64,000 nt of DNA. Source: Io17-Chloro-G2 sp034420695. Its GTDB lineage: Bacteria; Chloroflexota; Dehalococcoidia; Lucifugimonadales; UBA3495. The position numbers and the translations under genes are program-made. The notes under the pieces were generated by a model, which saw only the letters and a list, made by a program, of their open reading frames with translations, was not told the origin of the DNA and did not search any database. The stretch is taken from NCBI GenBank assembly GCA_034420695.1, contig DAOULB010000018.1, positions 202,771 to 266,770 on the forward strand, in the 5' to 3' direction. Positions 44,063-51,976 of the stretch are shown piece after piece (the first letter of the stretch is position 1; every line of letters begins with the position of its first letter).

Positions 44063-44503
44063 TCACGCCGCCCTATCCTCCACCACCAGCTTGCACCCCA
44101 CATACGCAAGTGCCCGGGTTACCTGGCTCCAAGGGGAATAGCGGTCGGGCACAAGTAGCTTGTTGATAGCAGCCTCTTTTAGGCTAAGCTGTAGTCCCAA
44201 GGTTTCCCTGGTGATGCCTTGGCGTCGCATAGCGGTGTAGATGGACAACTTGGCTACTGCCAAAGGGGGCACTGCTACTAACTCTTGGCCTACCTCTACC
44301 GGGCTGGGCACAGGGAGGTCCTTACCCCGTTCCACGTAGTCCGCCAACATGATGGTGAGGGCATCCTCGGCCATCGTCAGAGCTTCTGCTCTCCCATGTC
44401 CGAAGGTCAGGGCCCCGGGCACGTCAGGGAAGGAAACATTAAAGACTCCTTCAAATCCTTCCGCTTCCTCGGGCTCCAGTATGCAAGGATAAGCGTACCT
44501 CAT
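44063..44503 (-). CDS. hicB: HicB-family antitoxin with C-terminal DNA-binding domain
   Basis: A 146-residue HicB. The N-terminal YPCILEPEEAEGFEGVFNVSFPDVPGALTFG is the usual HicB start, followed by EALTMAEDALTIMLADYVERG. Residues about 85-146 form a helix-turn-helix (AMRRQGITRETLGLQLSLKEAAINKLL) that would bind the operator. It starts three bases after the HicA stop, so the order is toxin then antitoxin. Confidence 0.88.
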   Translation of the reverse strand: MRYAYPCILEPEEAEGFEGVFNVSFPDVPGALTFGHGRAEALTMAEDALTIMLADYVERGKDLPVPSPVEVGQELVAVPPLAVAKLSIYTAMRRQGITRETLGLQLSLKEAAINKLLVPDRYSPWSQVTRALAYVGCKLVVEDRAA

Positions 44504-44506
44504 ACG

Positions 44507-44713
44507 TCAGAACTCCCGCCGCCTGATATGCAGGTCCCTTATCATTTTGAGTAGCGTTCCGAGTGGGATTTCGCCATGCTGGACAGTCGTGGCGCGTACT
44601 CCCAAGGTTAGCTTGCCATGACTCTCCTTGCCCCGGCTAGGCTCAAAATAACACTCCAGACCATTATCCCGAGCGTACCTTCGCGCCCTGCGGACGAATT
44701 CCCGGCCATTCAT
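44507..44713 (-). CDS. hicA: HicA-family toxin
   Basis: A 68-residue HicA-type mRNA interferase with a longer N-terminal part: MNGREFVRRARRYARDNGLECYF, then GKESHGKLTLGVRATTVQHGEIPLGTLLKMIRDL, with the catalytic histidine in ESHGKL. Complete and adjacent to its antitoxin, so this module is probably functional. Confidence 0.85.
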   Translation of the reverse strand: MNGREFVRRARRYARDNGLECYFEPSRGKESHGKLTLGVRATTVQHGEIPLGTLLKMIRDLHIRRREF

Positions 44714-44749
44714 GGCTTAGTGACGAATAACCTAGTCGCTGCAATCCCC

Positions 44750-46654
44750 CTACTCCTCCAACGTCGTTATATCCCCCGGGTCCAGCCCTAACTCCTGGGC
44801 CTTGAGCAGGCGGCGCATGATTTTGCCGGACCGGGTCTTGGGCAGGGTTGGCGTGAAGTCTATTTCTGAGGGAACGGCTATGGGGCCCAGCTCCCGCCGG
44901 ACGTGCTGCTGCAGGTCGTTCACCATCCGGTCCGATGGATCGTTGCCCACCCGCAGCGTGACAAACCCCTTGATGGACTCGCCACGCAACTCATCGGGCT
45001 TGCCAATGACCGCTGCTTCGGCCACCGCCGGGTGGGAGACCAGAGCGCTCTCCACCTCCGCCGAGCCTATGCGGTGCCCCGCCACATTCAGCACGTCGTC
45101 GGCCCGGCCCACCACCATGTAGTACCCGTCGGCATCCCGCAGCGCCACGTCGCCGGTGAAGTACACCCCGGGAATAGTGTTCCAGTTTTCGGCGTACCGC
45201 TCCGGGTCGCCGTAAACGGTGCGGAAAAAGTGTGGGAAGGGCTTGCGGATGACCAAGATGCCACCCTTGTCCGGCTCTTCGATGGGCTGGCCCTCCCGGT
45301 CCACGATGTCCAGCTCCGCTCCGGGCAGCGGCTTGCCGACCCGCCCCGGCTTGGAGGTCATGGTCGCCGTGGTGCCCAAGCAGGGCCCGCCGGTCTCGGT
45401 CTGCCACCAGTTGTCCACCAAGTAGGCCCACTCGCCGTTGCCGCAGATGTGCTCGTAGGCCCACCGCTGGGCTTCGGGGTTCAGGGGCTCCCCGGCGCAG
45501 GTCAGGAAACGCAGCGACTGCAGGTTGTACTGTTGAGGGTGCTCTTCGCCGTAGCGCATCAGCATCCGCACCAAGGTCGGCGCGGTGAAGATGACGTTTA
45601 CGCCGTACTTCTCGATGATTTCATAGAAGACGTGGGGGCCGGGGTAGTCGGGGGCGCCCTCCCGGAATATGGTCGTCGCCCCGGCGATCAGCGGCGCGTA
45701 AACGATATAGCTGTGGCCTACCACCCAGCCGATGTCCGAGGTGCACCAGAAGACGTCGTCGTCCTTCACGTCCCAGAAGGTCTTGAAGTGGTAGTAGGTG
45801 CCCACCATGTAACCCCCATGGACGTGCTGCACCCCCTTGGGCTTGCCGGTGGTGCCGCTGGTGTAGAGGATGTACAGGGGGTCTTCCGAGTCCATCACCT
45901 CGGCGGGGCACTCAATGCCGCCCCGGGCCATCAGCTCGTCGAAGTCCACTTCTTTTGGCCCCAGCGGCGGTTTCTCGTCCTCCCGACGCCAGACGATGAT
46001 ATGCTCCAAGAAGTCTAGTCCCGGCGTCGCCTCGTCGCTGATGCCCTTCAGGTCCACCCGGTTGCCCCGGCGGTAGCCCGCGTCGCCGGTGATCAGAGCC
46101 TTGGCTTGAGCGTCGATGAGACGGTCCCGTAAGGAGCCCACGCTGAACCCGGCGTACACCACGCTGTGCACCGCCCCGATCCGGGCGCAGGCCAGCATGG
46201 AAATGACCCCCTCTGGGGTCAGGGGCATGTAGATGACCACACGGTCGCCCTTGTCCACTCCCAGGGACTTGAGGCCGTTGGCGAAGCGGTTTACCAGTTG
46301 GGCCAGCCGCCCGTAGGTGAAGACCCGTTCCGAGCCGTCTTCTCCCAGCCAGATGAAAGCAGCCTTGTTCTTTCGCTCGGTGGAGAGGTGCCGGTCAAGG
46401 CAGTTGTAGGTGATGTTGCACTTGCCGCCCAAGAACCACTGGAAAGTGGGGTAGTCCCACTGGAACACCTTGTCCCAAGGTTGGAACCAGTCCAACTCCG
46501 CCGCAACTCCGGCCCAGAAACTCTCAGGGTCGGCCACCGACCGGTCGTAGACAGCTTGGTAGTCTTGGAGCGTGGCTTGGCTGGCAACGTGGCCGGGGGG
46601 CTGAATCTCTCCCGTCTCCTGGAGCAAGTGGTCGATCTGTCCCTGCTGTACCAT
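44750..46654 (-). CDS. acs: Acetyl-CoA synthetase
   Basis: A 634-residue AMP-forming acyl-CoA synthetase of the Acs type. Core motifs are YTSGTTGKPKGVQHVHGG, YLVDNWWQTETGG (the W-x-T-E-T-G core with tryptophan of acetate specificity in the preceding helix), YYMVVGRADDVLNVAGHRIG and the C-terminal TRSGKIMRRLL, whose lysine is the usual acetylation site. It activates acetate (or propionate) to the CoA ester. GGAG lies just before the ATG. It is a single-gene unit. Confidence 0.95.
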   Translation of the reverse strand: MVQQGQIDHLLQETGEIQPPGHVASQATLQDYQAVYDRSVADPESFWAGVAAELDWFQPWDKVFQWDYPTFQWFLGGKCNITYNCLDRHLSTERKNKAAFIWLGEDGSERVFTYGRLAQLVNRFANGLKSLGVDKGDRVVIYMPLTPEGVISMLACARIGAVHSVVYAGFSVGSLRDRLIDAQAKALITGDAGYRRGNRVDLKGISDEATPGLDFLEHIIVWRREDEKPPLGPKEVDFDELMARGGIECPAEVMDSEDPLYILYTSGTTGKPKGVQHVHGGYMVGTYYHFKTFWDVKDDDVFWCTSDIGWVVGHSYIVYAPLIAGATTIFREGAPDYPGPHVFYEIIEKYGVNVIFTAPTLVRMLMRYGEEHPQQYNLQSLRFLTCAGEPLNPEAQRWAYEHICGNGEWAYLVDNWWQTETGGPCLGTTATMTSKPGRVGKPLPGAELDIVDREGQPIEEPDKGGILVIRKPFPHFFRTVYGDPERYAENWNTIPGVYFTGDVALRDADGYYMVVGRADDVLNVAGHRIGSAEVESALVSHPAVAEAAVIGKPDELRGESIKGFVTLRVGNDPSDRMVNDLQQHVRRELGPIAVPSEIDFTPTLPKTRSGKIMRRLLKAQELGLDPGDITTLEE

Positions 46655-46760
46655 GTCTCCGGCTCCTCAGTAAAAGTGATGAAGAAACCCCTGGTAGGTT
46701 GATGGGCAGGGGAAAGGCGCTAACACCCGGCCCGGAGGACCTGGCTCCAGGCAGTTAGCC

Positions 46761-46868
46761 TTACGTAACTGCCGTGCAGACGGAAACCACTATAATGACC
46801 GCAAGTATCGTTACAACGATGCCTATAACGAAACCGCAACCTTGGCTGAAGCCGGCCCTGAAACCCAC
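46761..46868 (-). CDS. Possible very small single-span membrane protein
   Basis: A GTG with GAGGA eight bases upstream opens a 35-residue frame dominated by one hydrophobic helix (CGFVIGIVVTILAVIIVVSV). An extended -10 (TGCTATAAT) lies 49 bases upstream on the same strand. The frame extends further upstream to 46994, but those residues look noncoding and lie before the promoter. Otherwise the 46655-47060 interval contains nothing I recognise. Confidence 0.35.
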   Translation of the reverse strand: MGFRAGFSQGCGFVIGIVVTILAVIIVVSVCTAVT

Positions 46869-46916
46869 CTGGCTAGTCCTCGGAGGATGATCTGGGGCAG
46901 TAACTGCCTCGGTGGG

Positions 46917-46925
46917 ATTATAGCA
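46917..46925 (-). promoter_or_regulatory. Extended -10 promoter TGCTATAAT
   Basis: Perfect extended -10 on the minus strand, with no -35 at the usual spacing. It points at the small membrane frame at 46868. Confidence 0.45.
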
Positions 46926-47060
46926 TTGTGCCTGTCTAGACCCCGCCACAGGCTCCCTCACGGCAGCGGCCAGCGAAGCAGGTAGCAAGGCCACGTTGCC
47001 CGTGATAGCATTGGCTTCAAAGTGTAGGCCTACTCAACCCCGGACCTGCAGGGAGGGACT

Positions 47061-47891
47061 ATGACGCAGGAAGAAGGATTTGCCCATCCGGAGCTTCTGG
47101 TAGACGCGGAATGGTTGGAAGCCCACGGCAACGACGCCAACGTGGTGGTGGTCGATTGCGACGTGGACGCCGGTTACGCCCGGGGCCATATACCCGGCGC
47201 GGTACTGGTGCCCGACAACTTCGAAAAGGACCCCGACACCCGTCGAGTGCACATCATGAACCCGGACCAATTCACTGCCATGTGTCAGGGCCTGGGAATC
47301 GGCGACGACACCCTGGTAATTACCTACGACAACGGCCAGGGCCTTACTGCCGCCCGGCTGTGGTGGGCCCTGAACTACTACGGCCACGACAACGTCAAGG
47401 TGCTGGACGGCGGCTGGCGCCGCTGGGTGTCGGAAGGGCGCCGGGTCAGCTTCGATCGGACCCAGCCCGCCGCCGGCCGGTCTTTCACCCCGAGGATCAA
47501 CGATTCAGTGATGGTCAAAGTGGACGAGCTGAAGGCCGCCTGCAACCTCTCCGACTCGGTCATCTGGGACGTGAGGAGCGACGGCGAGTGGGACGGCTCC
47601 AACAGCCGGGGCAACCAGCGGTCTGGGCATATTCCCGGTGCAGTCCACTTGGAATGGTTCAACGTCATGGACCGGGACACCCACCGGTTCAAGCCTCCGG
47701 GGGAGATTCGCCGGCTTTTGGCGGAGCATGGCATAACCCCGGACAAGAAGGTCTTTACCTATTGACAGGGGGGCATCCGTGCGGCGCACGGTGTGTTCCT
47801 GCTCACCCTTCTCGGCTACACCGACGCCAAGAACTACGATGGTTCCATGGGGGAGTGGGCCAACCGGGAGGATACTCCCTTGGAGGTCTAG
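47061..47891 (+). CDS. Selenocysteine-containing two-domain rhodanese (SseA-type sulfurtransferase), read through TGA
   Basis: A 276-residue thiosulfate/3-mercaptopyruvate sulfurtransferase-like protein with two rhodanese domains. The catalytic loop of domain 2 reads KKVFTY, TGA (47763-47765), QGGIRAAHGVF. In the family this codon encodes the persulfide-forming cysteine of the C-x-G-G-x-R loop, so the TGA is most simply selenocysteine at residue 235. Normal SseA sequence (LLTLLGYTDAKNYDGSMGEW) continues to a TAG at 47889. Domain 1 (about 10-125) has aspartate in place of cysteine (TYDNGQG), as in inactive N-terminal domains. A SECIS-like hairpin follows the TGA. GGGAGGG precedes the ATG. A nonsense mutation is the alternative. 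Confidence 0.85.
47766..47801 (+). promoter_or_regulatory. Candidate bacterial SECIS element of the rhodanese gene
   Basis: Directly after the TGA, CAGGGG (47766-47771) can pair with TTCCTG (47796-47801). Above a small internal loop, CCGTGC (47777-47782) pairs perfectly with GCACGG (47786-47791) around the tri-loop GGC. The apical loop begins 17 bases after the TGA and starts with G, both expected for bacterial SECIS hairpins recognised by SelB. Confidence 0.7.
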
Positions 47892-47995
47892 GCACGAGAC
47901 CGGACCGGGCCAGCAAGCAATAAGCCTTGTCCCAGTTTCTCCGGCTTCTGCTGGCTATAAGGCAGGTCCGATATTTTGGTGTTGGGGGATTTACG

Positions 47996-48283
47996 ATGCA
48001 TTGCAGGGTGACCAGCGTTCGATTGCAGCCAGGAAAGTTCGAGGAAGCCCTCGCCCTCTACGAAAATTCTGTGCTTCCGGCAGCCAAGCTGCAGAAGGGC
48101 TTCAAGGATGTCCACTTGATGGCCGATAGGGCTGTGGGAAAAGTCCTGGCGATTTCGATTTGGGAAACGGAAGCCGATATGGTGGAAGGCGAGCGTAACG
48201 GGTACTACCGGGAGCAGTTAACCAAGTTTTCCACTATGTTTGCCGAAACTCCTGTCGCTGAGCACTACGAAGTGATTTCCTAG
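47996..48283 (+). CDS. Antibiotic-biosynthesis-monooxygenase-like small protein
   Basis: A 95-residue ferredoxin-like (dimeric alpha-beta barrel) protein. HCRVTSVRLQPGKFEEALALYENSVLPAAKLQKGFKD and VLAISIWETEADM match ABM-domain proteins. Function ranges from heme degradation to small-molecule oxygenation or isomerisation, and none can be assigned. GGGGGA lies six bases before the ATG; a longer upstream reading has no conserved sequence. Confidence 0.75.
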   Translation: MHCRVTSVRLQPGKFEEALALYENSVLPAAKLQKGFKDVHLMADRAVGKVLAISIWETEADMVEGERNGYYREQLTKFSTMFAETPVAEHYEVIS

Positions 48284-48377
48284 ATTGGCTCCGGATGCTT
48301 AGGGCCAAGGTCGATCACTTCAAAAACCAATCTCACTAACTGCCCTGAAACGGGGCACGCCAGTCCAGGGAGATGAG

Positions 48378-48671
48378 ATGCCGGCCTTCGTAGTAGGGTG
48401 TGTCGAAGAAGTCCACGACCCGGAGCGGTTCCTGGCCTACCAGCAGAAGGCCGGACCGACCCTGGCGCCCTTCGGCGGCAGGGTGGTCGCCGGCGGCAGC
48501 AACATGGAGCTGGCCGATGGCGAATGGCTGCCCGCTGGTCTCTTGGTCTTGGAGTTCCCCTCCATGGCCACCGCCAAGGCTTGGTACGAAAGCCCGGCTT
48601 ATCGGAACGCCCGCACCGACCGGCTGGAGTCCTCCACCAGCAGCATGGTCTTCCTGGATATGGGCCAGTGA
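48378..48671 (+). CDS. DUF1330 family protein
   Basis: A 97-residue DUF1330 protein (dimeric alpha-beta barrel). The pattern VEEVHDPERFLAYQQKAGPTLAPFGGRVVAGG, then LLVLEFPSMATAKAWYESPAYRNARTDR is diagnostic. The DUF1330 role is unknown. GGGAGATGAG precedes the ATG. It is convergent with the acyl-CoA dehydrogenase gene. Confidence 0.88.
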   Translation: MPAFVVGCVEEVHDPERFLAYQQKAGPTLAPFGGRVVAGGSNMELADGEWLPAGLLVLEFPSMATAKAWYESPAYRNARTDRLESSTSSMVFLDMGQ

Positions 48672-48714
48672 GGCGCTTGGGGCAACTTTGTCGAGTACGC
48701 CCGCGCCGAGAGTG

Positions 48715-49860
48715 TTAGCCCCGTGCCTCCCGCAATAGTTGCCGGGCAATAGTCTGCCGCTGTATCTCGGAAGTGCCCTCGTAGATGGTCAACGCCCGCA
48801 CGTCCCGGTAGAGACGTTCAACCCGGTGCCCCTTCTCCAACCCGGCCCCGCCGTGAATTTGCAGCGATTCGTTGATAATGCGCGACGCCGCCTCCGTGGC
48901 GAAGAGCTTGGCAAAGGAGGCCTCCTTGATAACCGTTGACTGTCCCGAGTCCTTCAGCCATGCGGCCCGGTAGGCCAACAGCCGGGCAGCATCCAATGAG
49001 ACCGCCATGTCGGCCAGCTTGAACTGGGTCGCCTGGAAGTCGCTGAGCTGCTGGCCGAACATCCCCCGGCCCAGGGCGTAGTCCAAGGCCGCTTCGTAAC
49101 CCGCCTGCCCCATGCCCACCGCCGCCGCGGCCACCGTGGTGCGGAAGGTATCCAAGGTGCCCAAGGCCAGCCGCAGCCCGTGTCCCGGTTCGCCAATGAG
49201 GTTGGCGGCGGGTATGCGGCAGTCCTCGAACCGGGGTTGGCCGATGGGGTGGGGCGCCATCAGCTCCAAGCGGCGGCTGTCGTCGAATCCGGGGGTTCCC
49301 CTTTCCACGATAAAGGCCGAAATTCCCCGGCTGCCCGCTTCCGGGTCGGTTTTGGCGAAAACCACGTAGGTGTCGGCGTCCCCCGCTTGGCTGATGAACT
49401 TCTTCTCGCCGTTGAGCACCCAGTCGTCGCCGTCCCGCACTGCGGTGGTCGTCATGCCCACGACGTCGGAGCCTCCGCCGGCCTCGGTCAGGGCGAAGGC
49501 GGCAATGGCCTCTCCGCGCCCGACCGCGGGGAGATACTTCTCCTTCTGCTCTGGGGTGCCGCCCAAGGTGATGGGGAAGCTGCCTAGTCCCTGCATGATG
49601 AAGTTGGTGTCGGCCTGGGTGGAAATGCGGGCCAGTTCCTCCCTGATGATGCACAGGTTCATCACGTTGACGCCGAAGCCGCCGTGCTCCGCGGGGACAC
49701 AGTGGCCGAACAGTCCCGCCTCCCGCAACAGGTCCATCAAACCGTGATGCACCGTGCTGGACTCGTCGGCCTCTCCGGCTATGGGCGCAATCCGCTCCTC
49801 AGCCAGCTTCCGCACCCTGTCCCTGAGGGCCCGTTGTTCCTCGTTCAGTTCGAAGTCCAC
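48715..49860 (-). CDS. Acyl-CoA dehydrogenase
   Basis: A 381-residue flavoprotein of the acyl-CoA dehydrogenase family. ALTEAGGGSDVVGM is the FAD/substrate signature, GVGMGQAGYEAALDYALGR-type and FGQQLSDFQATQFKLADM helices are present, and the catalytic base is the glutamate in LTIYEGTSEIQ. It introduces the alpha-beta double bond in short- or branched-chain acyl-CoA. The GTG start has AGGAGG five bases upstream; a longer N-terminus reading is not conserved. No thiolase or ETF genes adjoin it. Confidence 0.93.
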   Translation of the reverse strand: MDFELNEEQRALRDRVRKLAEERIAPIAGEADESSTVHHGLMDLLREAGLFGHCVPAEHGGFGVNVMNLCIIREELARISTQADTNFIMQGLGSFPITLGGTPEQKEKYLPAVGRGEAIAAFALTEAGGGSDVVGMTTTAVRDGDDWVLNGEKKFISQAGDADTYVVFAKTDPEAGSRGISAFIVERGTPGFDDSRRLELMAPHPIGQPRFEDCRIPAANLIGEPGHGLRLALGTLDTFRTTVAAAAVGMGQAGYEAALDYALGRGMFGQQLSDFQATQFKLADMAVSLDAARLLAYRAAWLKDSGQSTVIKEASFAKLFATEAASRIINESLQIHGGAGLEKGHRVERLYRDVRALTIYEGTSEIQRQTIARQLLREARG

Positions 49861-49949
49861 GACGCCTCCTGGAATCCTGATCCGGCATTGACGGCAGCCC
49901 AATGGGAGCGCATCAAGGAAGGCCCTTTAACCGCCGCCTGGGTCGCCGG

Positions 49950-50306
49950 TCAATAGCGCAGCACGCTAGTCGGGATTAGGCGTTTCGCTACTGGGTCCAC
50001 TGCTAGAAGCGCCTCCTCCAGCGTTACTACTCCCAGCAGGCTGGGCTCGTCCTTTTCCGCAAAAATCACCGGTGTGGGAAATTCTTGCCCCTCGAGCCTT
50101 ATGATGGTTCTTCCTATATTCGCTGGAGCGCTGCTACCGTCGGCAAGTTCGGACTTGGCTGAACGGACTACTGGCACCCCCAGCCTTTCCAGCATCTCAC
50201 GAGGTACTGCCGTGAATGTCGATCCGGTGCCCACCGTGACCTCCAGGTCCAGGAACTGCTGTCCTTGTGGGTCTCCGACTCCAATGGTCACTCTTACAGT
50301 TCCCAC
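49950..50306 (-). CDS. Clan AA retropepsin-like protein with altered catalytic motif
   Basis: A 118-residue protein of the bacterial single-domain retroviral-aspartyl-protease-like family. FLDLEVTVGTGSTFTAVPREMLERLGV aligns with the usual D-T-G-A motif region, but the first position is glycine (GGC codon), where GAC would give aspartate. The hydrophobic-hydrophobic-glycine strand near the end is LLGVVTLEEA. Without the catalytic aspartate it is probably not a protease. GTG start. No partner gene is clear. Confidence 0.65.
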   Translation of the reverse strand: MGTVRVTIGVGDPQGQQFLDLEVTVGTGSTFTAVPREMLERLGVPVVRSAKSELADGSSAPANIGRTIIRLEGQEFPTPVIFAEKDEPSLLGVVTLEEALLAVDPVAKRLIPTSVLRY

Positions 50307-50551
50307 AGCGTTTCTCCTGGGGTTTGCCTATGTATGATTTTGGCACCCGGACAGGTTTGGGTGTGGTTCCCTAGTGAGTCCAGTTTGGTGCACTCCATCA
50401 GATTTGTCCATTCCAAGGCTTCCCGGTGGTTTTCTGACGACTGTGAAGGTTCGGTTGCTCCTTCGCGGACGACCGGGGATGCTATTTTGGAGAGAACCTG
50501 TGGCTCCCATGCGGCTACGTTTCTTGCAGCATGCGTACGCTTCGTGGAGAG

Positions 50552-50560
50552 TGCTATAAT
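50552..50560 (+). promoter_or_regulatory. Extended -10 promoter TGCTATAAT
   Basis: Perfect extended -10 about 112 bases before the gene at 50672. The 50307-50671 interval otherwise holds no gene I can support. Confidence 0.45.
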
Positions 50561-50671
50561 TCCGGAAACCCCTGCCTGCGGTACGCTTGGTCAAGATGCA
50601 CAGTGAAGGGCCCGGGCAGGCGGAAGTCAGGGGAAACTGCTCCAAAATATTGATTCGGAGGCAGCCGAAAA

Positions 50672-51538
50672 ATGACCATGCAGCAACAGGGACGGGCAAG
50701 AATCCAGGCAGGGCCCATAACTTTCATCGTCCAGCACGAACTGTGGGACGGCAACATCCAGGACCACACCGACCAAGGTGTGGCAATCTTGGTCACTGGC
50801 GAAGTCGAAGGAAAGGACACCACCCTGCTTCGTTTCAACTGCTTCGACGTGGAGCGCAGCTACGTGTACGCGCCCGAGGGTAAGAACAAGCTCTTCCGCA
50901 TGGACCACACGGTGGACGGCAACCCCATCGGCTGGTCGGTGAGCACCATGCGTAAGAACCTGCCAGTGATGCTGAAGGAAGCAGGCTACGAGGAGTTCGC
51001 CTCTCAAGTCGATGGCTCCCAAGTCTCGGAGGCCTTGGCCGAGGTGGAAACCACCGCCCGGGAGAAGTTCAACACCGACCGTAACACGGTGAAGCACAAC
51101 CGCGGCACCGACATTTTCGAGGCTGGCAACATCCGGTTCGGCTTGGAGATGCGCAGACTTGCCAGCGGCGACGGTGGCATGGCGATCCACGTCCTTGCCG
51201 ACTTGGCGGGCACCCCCGGCAAGCACTACACCGAGGAGACCGAGATCCTGGCCTTCGACTGCTTCTGGGACGCCCCTCACTACCACTACGGGCCCAGGAA
51301 CAAGAACCACCGGATCTACTGGGACAAGACTCTGGTCTCTGATCCCCTTGACTGGACCTTGGGCCAGTTCAAGTCTAAGAAGCTGGCTGCAATGATCGAG
51401 AGGGCCGGCTATCCGGGACTGGCTGCCGACTTGGACCAGGACCTCATCGAGTCCATCATCCCCGGCATGGAAAAGAGGGCCCTGGAAATGGTCGCGGGCG
51501 GCCTGCCCAAGGAGCCCACGCCTAACCTCAACGGCTAA
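50672..51538 (+). CDS. Uncharacterised protein with two homologous modules
   Basis: A 288-residue protein of unknown function containing an internal duplication. Module 1 (about 10-115) has LLRFNCFDVERSYVYAPEG, KNKLFRMDHTVDGNPIGWSV and LPVMLKEAGYEEFASQVD. Module 2 (about 145-260) has ILAFDCFWDAPHYHYGPRN, KNHRIYWDKTLVSDPLDWTL and LAAMIERAGYPGLAADLD at the same spacing. No signal peptide or membrane segment is present. GGAGG precedes the ATG by ten bases. A strong extended -10 lies upstream, which suggests a well expressed monocistronic gene. Confidence 0.8.
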   Translation: MTMQQQGRARIQAGPITFIVQHELWDGNIQDHTDQGVAILVTGEVEGKDTTLLRFNCFDVERSYVYAPEGKNKLFRMDHTVDGNPIGWSVSTMRKNLPVMLKEAGYEEFASQVDGSQVSEALAEVETTAREKFNTDRNTVKHNRGTDIFEAGNIRFGLEMRRLASGDGGMAIHVLADLAGTPGKHYTEETEILAFDCFWDAPHYHYGPRNKNHRIYWDKTLVSDPLDWTLGQFKSKKLAAMIERAGYPGLAADLDQDLIESIIPGMEKRALEMVAGGLPKEPTPNLNG

Positions 51539-51602
51539 TTGGCTCTTCTCTCACAATTGGGCTGATTTTGGGACGGAATTCCACTCCTCCGGTGGGGTAG
51601 GG

Positions 51603-51887
51603 ATGGCGAGAGCGAGAATCTCTCCTGCGGAAAAGCGCTTGTTGGAGCCCGGCTGGGCGGGAGAACCCGAGCCGGAGGAGTTGGAATTTCTCCAGAGAAA
51701 GTTGTCCAGGGACCGCCGTTTGGCGGCCAAATGGGGTTTCAATCCGGCCACCACCGCCAGGCCCGAATGGGCGATACGGCAAGTAGCCATGTGGGGGCAA
51801 CCCAACCACAAGTCCCTAAACGCTGCTTTAACCCAGCGGGAGATTAATTCCTCCGGCTTGCAGTTGCCCCTTCTGGTCGGGTTCTAG
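51603..51887 (+). CDS. Hypothetical basic protein
   Basis: A 94-residue protein rich in R, E and P with a sequence such as ISPAEKRLLEPGWAGEPEPEELEFL. No family is recognised and there is no membrane segment. GGGGTAGGG lies directly before the ATG. It is located between two predicted genes on the same strand, which mildly supports it. Confidence 0.4.
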   Translation: MARARISPAEKRLLEPGWAGEPEPEELEFLQRKLSRDRRLAAKWGFNPATTARPEWAIRQVAMWGQPNHKSLNAALTQREINSSGLQLPLLVGF

Positions 51888-51976
51888 CTCAACCATCCTC
51901 ATGCTCTTGGCCGGCAGGCGGTTGCCGGCGTAAGCCCCGCGCTCCGAAACTTGTAGCAGTTATCAGGGGGAAATCT

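Noticed and set aside
48669..48750. TGA at the end of the DUF1330 gene followed by an in-frame extension, considered as a third selenocysteine site
   Set aside because: DUF1330 proteins end here, there is no cysteine in the family at this position, and the extension overlaps the acyl-CoA dehydrogenase antisense.
50328..50699. A 123-codon minus-strand frame between the retropepsin-like gene and the duplicated-module gene
   Set aside because: No ribosome binding site, no recognisable domain, and it overlaps the promoter and start region of the plus-strand gene.
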